A stretch of 38,778 nt of DNA, taken from the NCBI GenBank assembly GCA_964407325.1, contig CAYOVA010000013.1, forward strand, positions 1 to 38,778. Reading direction: 5' to 3'. How positions within the stretch are numbered: the stretch's first letter is position 1; each line of letters starts with the position of its first letter. Shown piece after piece: positions 1 to 8,237 of this stretch. The notes beneath the pieces were generated by a model. The model had not been told where the DNA came from and made no database searches. It worked only from the letters and a program-made list of their open reading frames with translations. Made by a program: the position numbers and the translations under genes. The stretch is from JAOAFZ01 sp964407325. GTDB lineage: Bacteria > Patescibacteriota > Microgenomatia > UBA1406 > GWC2-37-13.

Positions 1-1
1 A

Positions 2-682
2 GAAGTGTATACCATGGCTGGAAACGAAACTACTCTCTATGTTGGAGGTGCTTTTACCCAGATTGGTGGAGTGGAAAGACGATACATTGCAGCAATCGAT
101 AAAGCAACGGGAAGAATCCTGGAGTGGTCCCCGCAATTGAATAATGAAGTAAGAAGAGTTGATATTGTTAATGATAGGGTTGTGGTAAGCGGTCCGTTTA
201 CCCAGCTTAATGGTACTGAAGTGGTAAATTACACCGCGGTTATTGACCCGCAAAGTGGAACAGTAACCAGTCTTGAAGGGATAAATGCCCAGGGGACTGC
301 TATTCCAGGTCTTCCGACAACACTCACTTTGACCATCAAAATCGATGAACGGGCTCTCGGCTTCAAAATTCCCAATCTTGCCGAAATCCTAACATTTGTA
401 ATCCGCATGTTCTTTGTAGTTGCTGGCCTCATTGCCTTGTTTTATCTGCTTATGGGAGCGATGGAGTGGGTTACATCTGGAGGCGATGAAGAAAAAGTAG
501 AAACTGCACGCAAAAAGATGGTGGCTGCGATTATCGGGGTAATTCTTATGGTTGTTGTTTTGGCGATTGTAGTTACCCTCGAGCAAATCGTATTTAGGCA
601 GAAAATTTGCGTTGGAATCTCCTGTGGAGCTACAATTCCTAGTCTTATTGTTCCTATAGAGGAAACACAACAAGGACAGTAA
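2..682 (+). CDS. Delta-60-type repeat protein fused to a pilin-like two-helix membrane domain (5' partial)
   Basis: The reading frame is open to the left edge, so the N-terminus is missing and the GTG at 5 is not a credible start. The first ~90 visible residues carry delta-60/beta-propeller-like repeats (GGAFTQIGGV, then GPFTQLNGTEV), each followed by a strand ending in a TG- or SG-turn. The last ~110 residues hold two hydrophobic helices separated by a polar loop with SGGDEEKVETARKKM. That is the layout of the T4SS_pilin/TrbC-VirB2-like proteins common in Patescibacteria. The likely role is a surface or pilus-associated protein anchored in the membrane by its C-terminus. The pilin-like call rests on pattern memory, and the repeat call is the firmer of the two. 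The gene ends 68 bases before the next start on the same strand. Confidence 0.6.
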   Translation, partial: EVYTMAGNETTLYVGGAFTQIGGVERRYIAAIDKATGRILEWSPQLNNEVRRVDIVNDRVVVSGPFTQLNGTEVVNYTAVIDPQSGTVTSLEGINAQGTAIPGLPTTLTLTIKIDERALGFKIPNLAEILTFVIRMFFVVAGLIALFYLLMGAMEWVTSGGDEEKVETARKKMVAAIIGVILMVVVLAIVVTLEQIVFRQKICVGISCGATIPSLIVPIEETQQGQ

Positions 683-750
683 GCTCAGTCTTCTTGCAAA
701 AATGCATACTTCACGGTAGGATTGTCGTATTACCATTTCATATAAAGAAT

Positions 751-1152
751 ATGTTTGAAGATCTGAATATTATCCCCTTTGTGCTCGCCGTAGCAGCTGA
801 TATGCTTGTTGGAACGCTCTGGTACTCCCCGTTTTTGTTCGGTAATTACTGGATGAAGGAAGTAGGCATGTCCCGAGACGATTTAAAAGGAGCAGGAAAA
901 GCGATGGGGTTTGCTATTCTCTCTTCATTCGTTATGGCTTTTGTGTTGTCGATTGTGCTGGAAAAGCTCAATGTAACAACCGTGGATGGAGCGATCGAAA
1001 CTGCCTTTATGCTCTGGATTGGTTTTGTAGCTACAACAAATACCATGAGAGTCATCTATGAACGGGCAAAGCCGTCAGTGTATTTTTTGCAGGTAAGCTA
1101 TCACCTTATTGGAATGATCGTGATGTCCATCATCCTTGTGTTATGGAAGTAA
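751..1152 (+). CDS. DUF1761 family membrane protein
   Basis: This small integral membrane protein of 133 residues has four hydrophobic segments. The motif ADMLVGTLWYSPFLFG near the N-terminus, followed by W-x-K-E and a last pair of helices, fits DUF1761, whose function is unknown. I start at the ATG at 751 rather than the upstream TTG at 694: the extra 19 residues are polar and unlike the family, and TATAAA ends four bases before this ATG, close to the leaderless pattern seen elsewhere in the window. The gene converges on truB, with 46 bases between the two stop codons. Confidence 0.7.
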   Translation: MFEDLNIIPFVLAVAADMLVGTLWYSPFLFGNYWMKEVGMSRDDLKGAGKAMGFAILSSFVMAFVLSIVLEKLNVTTVDGAIETAFMLWIGFVATTNTMRVIYERAKPSVYFLQVSYHLIGMIVMSIILVLWK

Positions 1153-1198
1153 GCGTGTGAAAGATAGTTAAGAAGCATTCCGGTGTGCAGCGTGTGAT

Positions 1199-1975
1199 TT
1201 ATTGTGCTGCCTTTTCTTCTAATGCAAACTCTCCAACTGCAGTTCGTTCTATGGAGTAGGCTAATCCTCCGAATCCCATCTGTATACCAAGTACATGGGA
1301 AATGCCACGGACATAAGTCCCACTCGAGCAAGTGAGGGTAAAGTGTGCAAGCTGAAACTCGTGGACTTGGTTTGTGGAAAAGAATTCAATCCACTTTTTT
1401 AAAATTTCTTCTTGCCGGAAGTCACCTACTACATTCTGTATTCGTGCAGGGACTTCGGTTGCCAAGCGTTCCGAAGTAATTGTCTCCATGCCCGTCATGT
1501 TAAACGAGGTAATGGTGATTTTCTTTGAAGGGATTTTAATCTCATCAAGCTTATCATGGCGAGCCCACCAAAAGAGTGGTTTTCCCTTTACGACATGGGA
1601 TGAATACGGAGGAATAATTTGCTCCAATGATCCAACATAAGGGGGAAGAATCCGCTGAATATTTTCAGCCGTAACATTTGTGGGTAATCGTGTTTCTGTA
1701 ATTTTTCCCAGGATATCGTATGTATCGGTGCTTATTCCAAACAGAATGCTGAAGCGGTATTTTTTTTCAAGTAGTTCGTAGACTTTCCGTTTTTTGTTTT
1801 CATCATCAACCAGGACAAGCAGCACTCCACGGGCCATTGGATCCAATCGTCCTGCGTATCCCATGGTGCGATTACTGTACTGAGGATTTTCTTTAACAAA
1901 CCGTTCTATTGCTCCAAGTGGTGTTTCACCTTCGTTTTTATATATCTGTATAATATTGTCGTGTCCTCTTGACAT
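1199..1975 (-). CDS. truB: tRNA pseudouridine(55) synthase TruB
   Basis: TruB converts U55 in the T-loop of elongator tRNAs to pseudouridine. The 258-residue protein shows the family's catalytic motif as GYAGRLDPMARGVL, with the nucleophilic Asp at about residue 45. It also has the C-terminal substrate-binding motif SGTYVRGISHVLG near residue 225. The usual GHTGTLDPxATG is altered at several flanking positions (His to Tyr, Thr to Ala, Thr to Arg), but the L-D-P core is intact. Length is a little short because there is no PUA-like tail. It stands alone, convergent with the DUF1761 gene and divergent from the 278-residue exported protein. I see no clear -10 at the usual distance from the start. 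Confidence 0.93.
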   Translation of the reverse strand: MSRGHDNIIQIYKNEGETPLGAIERFVKENPQYSNRTMGYAGRLDPMARGVLLVLVDDENKKRKVYELLEKKYRFSILFGISTDTYDILGKITETRLPTNVTAENIQRILPPYVGSLEQIIPPYSSHVVKGKPLFWWARHDKLDEIKIPSKKITITSFNMTGMETITSERLATEVPARIQNVVGDFRQEEILKKWIEFFSTNQVHEFQLAHFTLTCSSGTYVRGISHVLGIQMGFGGLAYSIERTAVGEFALEEKAAQ

Positions 1976-2026
1976 ATATAAACAAAAAGGTTACAAATAA
2001 TGTAATTGTCTGTTGCTGAAATTTAT

Positions 2027-2863
2027 ATGAAAAACCTGCTTTCCTTTACAGCTGTAATGATTATAACACTATTTGCATGGACTTCATCTGCCTACGCTTT
2101 GACGGCAACTCCATCACCTGCCAATAGACTACAGCGACCACAAACAAGGGAAGGGAAAGTGGAAAACACACTCCGGGAACCGGGGGAATTCGATAAAGTG
2201 CTTAACGGCTCTCCATCGAGAAAAAAGGAAGAGAAGCGTGAAGGAAAGTCATTACTTCTAGAAGATGATGATCGTATGGAAGGTGAATCGGAAAGTGAAG
2301 TGGAGAAGGATGAAGAAACAGAAAGCCGAACGAGAGAACCTTCTCAAGACACAAAAGAAAGGCAAGAGCAACAATGTCAGCTTTTTATGAAGCGAGTTGA
2401 AGCATTTAAGCAGGTCAGGGAAAAAAGACATGAATCTTTGGAAAAAAAATACACTTCAATGGTATTACGTCTAACTAAACTGGAAGAAAAATTTGCTGAA
2501 AAGGGATATGATACAGCAGAGTTAAAAGCAGGAATAGATACACTTTCGCTACTGGTCGATACTCTTGTGGAGGATTATCCTAAATTCGCCGAAGGAATGT
2601 CGGAAGTAAAGTGCGAAGAAAAAACCGAGCTGGCTGCATTTATGACTTCGTCAAAGATGCTAATGAACGTTATCAGAACCGATATCCTTAATATAAAGGA
2701 ACATTATCAGACGGTAATTAGACCCGCACTCGTTGCTTTGAAAGAACAAAGTGCAGAAGAGGAAAAAAATAATGAAGATGTGATGGAGGCACCTGTTGTT
2801 CCTATGGAAAAGCAATCTTCACCACGTGTTTCACCAGTCCCAACATCAGAGGTAGAGTTTTAA
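2027..2863 (+). CDS. Exported coiled-coil protein of unknown function
   Basis: A 278-residue protein with a clear signal peptide: KNLLSF, a hydrophobic core, then SSAYAL at about residue 24. I use the ATG at 2027 because the TTG at 2006 adds seven residues ahead of the signal sequence. After the signal comes a very acidic and charged stretch (residues ~60-125, rich in Glu, Lys and Arg). A predicted coiled coil follows (about 125-180, QLFMKRVEAFKQVREKRHES), then a helical region with one Cys, and a tail rich in Pro and Val. I recognise no family. The next gene starts 26 bases downstream and also encodes a Pro-rich anchored protein, so the two may act together at the cell surface. Confidence 0.6.
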   Translation: MKNLLSFTAVMIITLFAWTSSAYALTATPSPANRLQRPQTREGKVENTLREPGEFDKVLNGSPSRKKEEKREGKSLLLEDDDRMEGESESEVEKDEETESRTREPSQDTKERQEQQCQLFMKRVEAFKQVREKRHESLEKKYTSMVLRLTKLEEKFAEKGYDTAELKAGIDTLSLLVDTLVEDYPKFAEGMSEVKCEEKTELAAFMTSSKMLMNVIRTDILNIKEHYQTVIRPALVALKEQSAEEEKNNEDVMEAPVVPMEKQSSPRVSPVPTSEVEF

Positions 2864-2889
2864 TTATCATTTGAGTTTACTTTTTAGTT

Positions 2890-3441
2890 ATGGAATCATC
2901 AGGACAGAATTTGACGACACCTACACCAGTTACTCCACAACCGGTGACCCCATCGCCGACTCCTGTTTCCGAACCTGCGCCTCAATTAAAAGACCCTATC
3001 ACGTTAACAAGTATTCCGTCGAATCCGTCTCAGCCATCACCATCCGCAGGATCTCCACCTCCCGCAAGCCCTCCTGTAGATACTCCGCCTCCCGCACCTA
3101 TGCCACCCTCTGCTCATGGTCCACATCCAGTTATTCTGATTTTTGCTGTTATTTTTGTAGTACTTGTTGCCGGAGGAGCAGCCGCGGCTATGCTGTACTT
3201 TACTCCAAAACCGAAACCTAAGGAACAAGCGCCCGTTGCCCAGCAGCCAACTTCAACTCCCATTCCATCACCAACTCCGACACTCGACCCTGAAGCAACT
3301 ACATCTGCAGAACTTGAGGGAAGGCCAATCCCGGAAACAGGGAAGGATCTGGAAAAAGAAGTGCTTTTGTTTGACGATGTTGTCAACGATAATGCAGAAC
3401 AGAATTTTGAACCGACAATGCTGCAAGGCATAGAACAATAA
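2890..3441 (+). CDS. Pro-rich single-pass membrane protein
   Basis: The 183-residue protein has three parts: ~75 residues of Pro/Thr/Ser-rich low complexity, one transmembrane helix (about 79-102, ILIFAVIFVVLVAGGAAAAM), and a second Pro/Thr-rich segment ending in an acidic tail. There is no cleavable signal; orientation is probably N-in with the tail outside. Function is unknown. Its TAA stop overlaps the ATG of the 6-phosphogluconolactonase gene by one base, so translation of the two is probably coupled. The composition resembles the linkers of the 373-residue protein at 15152-16273 and of the GH39-like enzyme. Confidence 0.55.
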   Translation: MESSGQNLTTPTPVTPQPVTPSPTPVSEPAPQLKDPITLTSIPSNPSQPSPSAGSPPPASPPVDTPPPAPMPPSAHGPHPVILIFAVIFVVLVAGGAAAAMLYFTPKPKPKEQAPVAQQPTSTPIPSPTPTLDPEATTSAELEGRPIPETGKDLEKEVLLFDDVVNDNAEQNFEPTMLQGIEQ

Positions 3442-4306
3442 TGAGGATAGAACAAGCCGCAAATAAGCAGGAAGCCCTTAGTGTATCGTCGCAAAAATTG
3501 AACCAACTACTTCAAAAGTACCACGATACACCTCTTCTGTTTCTAAGCTCGGGAGGTTCAGCATTTCTTCTGCTCGAGTCTATACCTGCCAAACTGCTTT
3601 CAGCAAATACAACAATCGGTGTTCTTGATGAACGGTACTCGATTGATCCGGCCGTAAATAATTTTGCGCAACTTCAACAAACATCTTTCTATACGACTGC
3701 ACGACAACAAGGATGTTTTTTTATAGATACCACCGTAATGAATGGAGAATCAGGAGAGACCCATGCCATACGCTTTGAAGATGCTCTCAAAGACTGGAAA
3801 CAAACACATCCGAACGGAGTTGTAATTGCAACTGCCGGCATGGGTCCGGACGGCCATACCTCGGGTATTATGCCTTTTCCTGAAAATCCAGAACAATTTG
3901 ATGGACTTTTTAATAACCAACGTTGGGTTGTTCATTACGATGCAAACGGTAAAAATCCCTTTCCCTTACGAACAACTACTACTCTCACATTTCTCAAAAA
4001 CGCAATCGATCATACGCTTTTTTTTATTTCCGGCAACGATAAAAAAGAAGCGTTTACCAGAATGACAGCTCTAGAAGGTTCATTGGCCGAAACGCCCGCA
4101 AGGATTGCGCATGAAATGAAAGATGTTATTGTAGTTACCGNNNNNNNNNNNNNNNNNNNNNNNNNNNNNNNNNNNNNNNNNNNNNNNNNNNNNNNNNNNN
4201 NNNNNNNNNNNNNNNNNNNNNNNNNNNNNNNNNNNNNNNNGCCGAAACGCCCGCAAGGATTGCGCATGAAATGAAAGATGTTATTGTAGTTACCGATATA
4301 ACCTAA
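3441..4306 (+). CDS. pgl: 6-phosphogluconolactonase (interrupted by a false scaffold gap)
   Basis: This enzyme hydrolyses 6-phosphogluconolactone to 6-phosphogluconate in the oxidative pentose phosphate pathway. The family signature GMGPDGHTSGIMP is present at about residue 133, as is the phosphate-binding SSGGSA near residue 36. As printed, the frame runs into 100 Ns and comes out shifted. However, the 55 bases before the gap (4086-4140) are identical to the 55 after it (4241-4295). Merging them gives an uninterrupted 236-residue protein ending VVTDIT at the TAA at 4304-4306, a normal length for the family. The gene is therefore probably intact. It overlaps the preceding stop codon by one base and is followed by the antiporter 12 bases later. 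Confidence 0.88.
4141..4240. other. Assembly gap with duplicated flanks (not a real insertion)
   Basis: One hundred Ns. The 55 bases on the left end (from gccgaaacgcccgcaaggat) recur exactly on the right, so two contigs that overlap were joined without being merged. The true sequence is most likely 155 bases shorter here. The 155-base excess is not a multiple of three, which explains the false frame change in the lactonase gene. Confidence 0.9.
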
Positions 4307-4318
4307 TACAATAAAACT

Positions 4319-5692
4319 ATGGAATCACCGTTAAAAGGTTTTCTTCCGTACACCATACTCATTCTTGTTTTGATAGTCCTGTCGTTTATTGGTTATTTAG
4401 TATTTACAGGGTACCCTCACATTCTGGAAGAAGTTGATTTCCAGATTTTTGTATTGGGTACTGTTTTGTTTATCGGTTACTACATAAACCGCATCGCTCC
4501 AAAAACCATAATCCCGTCCTTTGTTTGGGCTATCTTTGCGGGTATGGCAATTCAGCCGTTTATGAGTTTTGTTACTCACGATCTTAAGTTTCTTGAAATC
4601 GTGATGGAGGTTTTTGCAGCGATCCTGCTGTTTGAAGGTGGACTGGAGATTTCGTTTAAGACCTTTAAGAAGTGGTTTTTCCCGATAGCGTCATTAAGTT
4701 TAATTGGAGTATTGGCTTCTACCATTTTATTTAGCGGAGCTCTCTTTTTGATTTTGCAGCTGTTTATGGATGTAACGCCATCAATCATCGCCTCGGTGAT
4801 TATAGTAAGCGCCGCGCTTGCTTCAACCGATCCCACAGCGCTTTTACCCACCTTTGCTCGGCTTAAGTTCAAAAAAGATTCGGTTCGTGAAATTGCCATC
4901 TCCGAAAGTGAATTATCAGATATTACCGGTTCCATTGTTACTCAAACGCTGTTGCTTGCTTTGCTAACGTTAGGGGCAGCACGTCATGAAAGTATATTTT
5001 CCTATTTTGTGCCGCTTGTGAGCAAATCAACATACGATCAGCTGGCACTGTTGATTCTGTCGGGCATTCTCGTTGGTTATCTTGGCTTTGTAATTATTAA
5101 ACAGTTCTATTATCACCCTGCCAAAGGTGAAGGAAAGGAAGCCGATCCTGCATTGCTAATTGCCGTACCCATCTTTACCTATGCACTGGGAACTGTGCTA
5201 GGTGGAGCGGGTTTTCTGGCTGCCTTTGTAAGCGGATTGCTGACAGATGAAGTTGGTGGCATGAAAAAAGTCGCGCACTTTTACGAAAGCCTGCTAAACC
5301 ACCTTATCAAGCCGTTTATTTTTATTACATTGGGTGCACTGGTACCGTTGCCAATTCTGATTGCCTACGCTCCTATTGGAATAGTAGCCGGTCTGGTATT
5401 TATGTTTATTATTCGTCCTCTGTCTGTGTTTATTTCTCTTCTGCCGTGGGTTATCAAAAATAAATTCACTATGAAAGACTTGCTGTTTATCAGCTTTATT
5501 CGCGAAACGGGAATAATTACGGCCATTTTAATAATTATCGCCTCAGCATATGATATTGTCGAGTCCGATTTTGCTATCGCAATTGGCATGTGGGTTATTT
5601 TGATGACACTTATTGTTGAACCGCCACTCACTCCCTTCTTCGCAAAAAAAATAGGGGTGGCAACAGTAAAAAGAGAGCAAAAGGAAAAGTAG
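4319..5692 (+). CDS. CPA1-type cation:proton antiporter
   Basis: A 457-residue membrane protein with about 12 hydrophobic helices, matching the Na+/H+ exchanger domain of the CPA1/NhaP group. It would exchange cytoplasmic Na+ or K+ for protons across the cell membrane. Visible family features are the early segment FEGGLEISF, the ion-site helix with ASTDPTALLP (the antiporter D-P dipeptide) at about residue 168, then SESELSDITGS and the later FIRETGIITAI. There is no cytoplasmic regulatory tail. A -10-like TACAAT at 4307-4312 ends six bases before the ATG, so the gene may have its own leaderless transcript in addition to read-through from the lactonase gene. Confidence 0.85.
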   Translation: MESPLKGFLPYTILILVLIVLSFIGYLVFTGYPHILEEVDFQIFVLGTVLFIGYYINRIAPKTIIPSFVWAIFAGMAIQPFMSFVTHDLKFLEIVMEVFAAILLFEGGLEISFKTFKKWFFPIASLSLIGVLASTILFSGALFLILQLFMDVTPSIIASVIIVSAALASTDPTALLPTFARLKFKKDSVREIAISESELSDITGSIVTQTLLLALLTLGAARHESIFSYFVPLVSKSTYDQLALLILSGILVGYLGFVIIKQFYYHPAKGEGKEADPALLIAVPIFTYALGTVLGGAGFLAAFVSGLLTDEVGGMKKVAHFYESLLNHLIKPFIFITLGALVPLPILIAYAPIGIVAGLVFMFIIRPLSVFISLLPWVIKNKFTMKDLLFISFIRETGIITAILIIIASAYDIVESDFAIAIGMWVILMTLIVEPPLTPFFAKKIGVATVKREQKEK

Positions 5693-5734
5693 GCAGGCCT
5701 TAAACAAAGGTTAGGTTTAGTAATGAGGATTGAA

Positions 5735-6037
5735 TTACCTTCGCACGATAAATATTACAGCTCCGATAACAACAGCCAGAACAAGAAGATTTGATATTCC
5801 TGCCAATGCAATTATTCCCAGAGTGGAGAGGATCCATAACACAAACAATACAGCAATTATTTCTCTGAAGGGGCGATCCAGTAATCCGATAAGCCAAAGA
5901 ATAAGTAAAAAGAGGAGGACATCTTTTATACTAATATCACGACCATTCAAGCTCATGATTATATTGGAAAGAAAATCTATTTGTATAAATCCAAGCAGCC
6001 ATAATACAAAAATTACAGCAAGTACGAATTCGATCAT
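5735..6037 (-). CDS. Small three-helix membrane protein
   Basis: A 100-residue, very hydrophobic protein with three to four membrane segments and a short polar loop (SLNGRDISIKD). I recognise no family. The gene is supported by its promoter, the cleanest in the window: TTGACA at 6067-6072 and TAGTAT at 6044-6049 on the minus strand, 17 bases apart, with the ATG only six bases after the -10. It is divergent from the signal peptidase gene and convergent with the antiporter gene, 42 bases from its end. Confidence 0.6.
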   Translation of the reverse strand: MIEFVLAVIFVLWLLGFIQIDFLSNIIMSLNGRDISIKDVLLFLLILWLIGLLDRPFREIIAVLFVLWILSTLGIIALAGISNLLVLAVVIGAVIFIVRR

Positions 6038-6043
6038 AGTGAT

Positions 6044-6072
6044 ATACTACTAAATGTACAGTAAAGTGTCAA
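6044..6072 (-). promoter_or_regulatory. Consensus promoter of the small membrane protein, leaderless layout
   Basis: On the minus strand the -35 is TTGACA (6067-6072), the spacer is 17 bases, and the -10 is TAGTAT (6044-6049). The ATG at 6037 lies six bases beyond the -10, so transcription should begin at or next to the start codon. On the plus strand the overlapping TATACT at 6043-6048 points the other way, toward a mini-ORF at 6054. Confidence 0.7.
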
Positions 6073-6083
6073 TTATACTATGA
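6054..6083 (+). CDS. Possible leaderless mini-ORF (9 codons) coupled to the signal peptidase gene
   Basis: TATACT at 6043-6048 is followed after five bases by an ATG that opens a nine-residue frame, MYSKVSIIL. Its TGA overlaps the ATG of the signal peptidase gene as ATGA (6080-6083). If it is used, ribosomes would load on the leaderless start and pass to the large gene by termination-reinitiation. The evidence is layout only; peptides this short cannot be judged by composition. Confidence 0.3.
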   Translation: MYSKVSIIL

Positions 6084-7558
6084 GCGCTATAGTCAGTATT
6101 ATCTGCTTTCTTATTTATCCTATTTGGTTACCGTACCACACTCTTAAAACACCATCAGCCTCCGCTTCTAAAAAAACGATGACAGTGTTGTTCTCACTGT
6201 TAGTCTTGTTGCCAATTTGGGTAGGGGGGTATTTTATGCTTGGGGTTTCCAGTGTGTATGGAATGAGATACCTTGGGTATATGACCACCGATATCCCTGT
6301 GACCGGAGCTTCCATGTTGCCTACCTTTGATGAAGAAGGGTATGTGGCGGTGCGGCACTACCCACGCTTTGCTCCAGAAATAGAACAGGTTATCCCGGAA
6401 GAAAAGGTTCAGCCGAATATTAAACGGGGAGATGTGATTGTATTTAGAAACGCACAGACAAATAAAGTGTTTGCGGAACAGCACAACGATCCAAGAGCTC
6501 GAGGAGGGTTTGTAAAAAGAGTTATAGGAATTTCCGGGGACACAGTACGTATCGAAAACGGATATGTGTATGTAAACGATCGACCTACTACCGAGTCCTA
6601 TATCCTAAAGCCTCGATCGACATTCGGAGGGGATGCAATCCGTGATTGTCAGGAGGTACGCGTTCCACCGGGGAAATTTATGGTGTTGGGTGACAACCGA
6701 AAAATAAGTGTCGATTCGCGCCAGATTGGATTAGTTGATACGAAAGATATTTATTATTATCTTCCCTTTACCGATCAGGTTTCCCGTTATGCTTCCCGAT
6801 GGCGGGATACGGCTGAAGACAGCGAAATTCAATTAACTTCCGAGCTTGATACGGAAAAGTACGTCACGTTGCTGAATGCCAAGCGAGCTCGGGCCGGGCG
6901 AGAATCGTTACAGTACAACAGCAAGCTTTCCCAGTCAGCCAAGTTACGAGCCGAGGTAATGCTCAAGTACGACGATACTTCATTTGAAGCCACGCGCTCC
7001 GGTTTTACTATGGATGATGCTATGGCCAAAGTTGGCTACTCCAATATTGTGTATGGAGAATTTCCGATTGTCGGGTACTATGATGCCCAGGAGCTTATAG
7101 ATGCTATTTTTGAGTATCCGAATTCCCGCGATTATATGCTTGAACGCGACTACCAGGAAATTGGCATCAGTACATTTGTAGGGGAGCGAAACAATTGTCC
7201 GGTACAAATAGTTGTTCAGCATTTGGCAGGGTATAAGCCGCCTAACTATGCTCTAAAAGATATTGAGGAATGGAAAACCTTAGTGGATAAGCTGGAGGAA
7301 ATTAAAGGAGGTTGGAAAAATTTACAGGAAAACCAGGAATCAAAAGAGTTTTACGAAAATAATAAAGCTGACGTAGACAGAGTGAATGAAATTATTGCTA
7401 CCCGACAAGACCATGCCCGCGCAATAATTAGGCGTATGGAGGCAAATGAGTGGTTTACGGCTGAAGAAGAGAAATTTATAAACGATGACAAGGTGCTATT
7501 TGAGGAGCAGAATCAAATATCTGAACGTATCAACAAAAAAATCCAGGGAGAAGGATAG
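6080..7558 (+). CDS. Signal peptidase I fused to a CAP/SCP domain and a coiled-coil tail
   Basis: The first ~235 residues are a type I signal peptidase: two N-terminal membrane helices (about 1-20 and 34-57), the catalytic Ser in GASMLPTF (S78), the general-base Lys in FVKRVIGISGD (K146), and the closing box LGDNRKISVDSRQIG (204-217). It would cleave signal peptides outside the membrane. Residues ~256-375 look like a CAP (SCP-like) domain: LLNAKRARAG at the start, a middle region aligning with the CAP helices, then YQEIGIS and a last strand QIVVQHLAGY. The usual CAP histidine before that strand seems to be missing. Residues ~380-492 are charged and helical, probably a coiled coil. Signal peptidases normally stop near 200-300 residues, so this is a true multidomain protein. 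The start at 6080 directly abuts a TATACT, so it is more likely read from the upstream mini-ORF or promoter at 6043. Confidence 0.85.
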   Translation: MSAIVSIICFLIYPIWLPYHTLKTPSASASKKTMTVLFSLLVLLPIWVGGYFMLGVSSVYGMRYLGYMTTDIPVTGASMLPTFDEEGYVAVRHYPRFAPEIEQVIPEEKVQPNIKRGDVIVFRNAQTNKVFAEQHNDPRARGGFVKRVIGISGDTVRIENGYVYVNDRPTTESYILKPRSTFGGDAIRDCQEVRVPPGKFMVLGDNRKISVDSRQIGLVDTKDIYYYLPFTDQVSRYASRWRDTAEDSEIQLTSELDTEKYVTLLNAKRARAGRESLQYNSKLSQSAKLRAEVMLKYDDTSFEATRSGFTMDDAMAKVGYSNIVYGEFPIVGYYDAQELIDAIFEYPNSRDYMLERDYQEIGISTFVGERNNCPVQIVVQHLAGYKPPNYALKDIEEWKTLVDKLEEIKGGWKNLQENQESKEFYENNKADVDRVNEIIATRQDHARAIIRRMEANEWFTAEEEKFINDDKVLFEEQNQISERINKKIQGEG

Positions 7559-7616
7559 AGAGAGTGATTGCTTCTGCTTTTTTCCCATTTCACCTCATAA
7601 GGTATAATAGGGTACT

Positions 7617-8237
7617 ATGTTTTCACGAGTACAACGGATTCTAAACCTGGTTACGGCATTGTTAGCTCTTGCCGGAATCGGTTTTCTTGCCTGGTTTGTG
7701 TACACTACTTTTTTTGATGAACAAGGATATAGGGTAAATACTTCCGGGACTGCAGTAGTAAAGGAAATTCAAAAGCTGCAACGGCTTGAAACAGCTTCGT
7801 ATACCGTTGAGAAGATCATCGATGCCGGTACGGCTGGAAACAGGTTTCAGGAACTGTTGTTTGGCGATCGCATTTTGCTGATTGCAAATGGGCAGATTGT
7901 TGCTGGTTTTGACTTTGCCCAAGTCCGCGAGCAGGATTTGAGTGTGAATGGAACGAACATTTCTTTAAACCTTCCAGCTCCTCAGATACTTTTTACCCGT
8001 CTGGATAACGAAAAAACACGCGTATACGATAGATCTACTGGATTGTTGACCAAGGGTGAGCGGGATCTGGAAGCAGAAGCGCGTGCTGCTGCTGAAATTT
8101 CATTGCGTCAAGCCGCTTGCGAAGCAGGAGTACTTGACTCCGCGGAAGAAAACGGCCGCAAACAAATGACTGCGTTTTTAATGGCACTGGGCTTTACTGA
8201 TGTAGTGGTGAATATTCCAAAGGGAACGTGCCAGTAA
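7617..8237 (+). CDS. DUF4230 family anchored protein
   Basis: A 206-residue protein with one N-terminal transmembrane helix (about 9-31) and an extracytoplasmic domain. The pattern matches DUF4230: VVKEIQKLQRLETASYTVEKII near the start, the strand with GDRILLIANGQIVAGFDF, a central LPAPQILFTRLD, and a C-terminal helix rich in Ala ending in FTDVVVNIP. Two Cys residues (the helix QAACEAG and the last CQ) could pair. The function of the family is unknown. The -10 TATAAT at 7603-7608 ends eight bases before the ATG. The stop directly abuts the stop of the convergent gene at 8238. Confidence 0.75.
   Translation: MFSRVQRILNLVTALLALAGIGFLAWFVYTTFFDEQGYRVNTSGTAVVKEIQKLQRLETASYTVEKIIDAGTAGNRFQELLFGDRILLIANGQIVAGFDFAQVREQDLSVNGTNISLNLPAPQILFTRLDNEKTRVYDRSTGLLTKGERDLEAEARAAAEISLRQAACEAGVLDSAEENGRKQMTAFLMALGFTDVVVNIPKGTCQ

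Noticed and set aside
3441..4274. Lactonase frame read straight through the Ns to an ending PKRPQGLRMK
   Set aside because: The ending is an artefact of the frame change caused by the duplicated 55 bases and 100 Ns; the merged frame ends at 4306.
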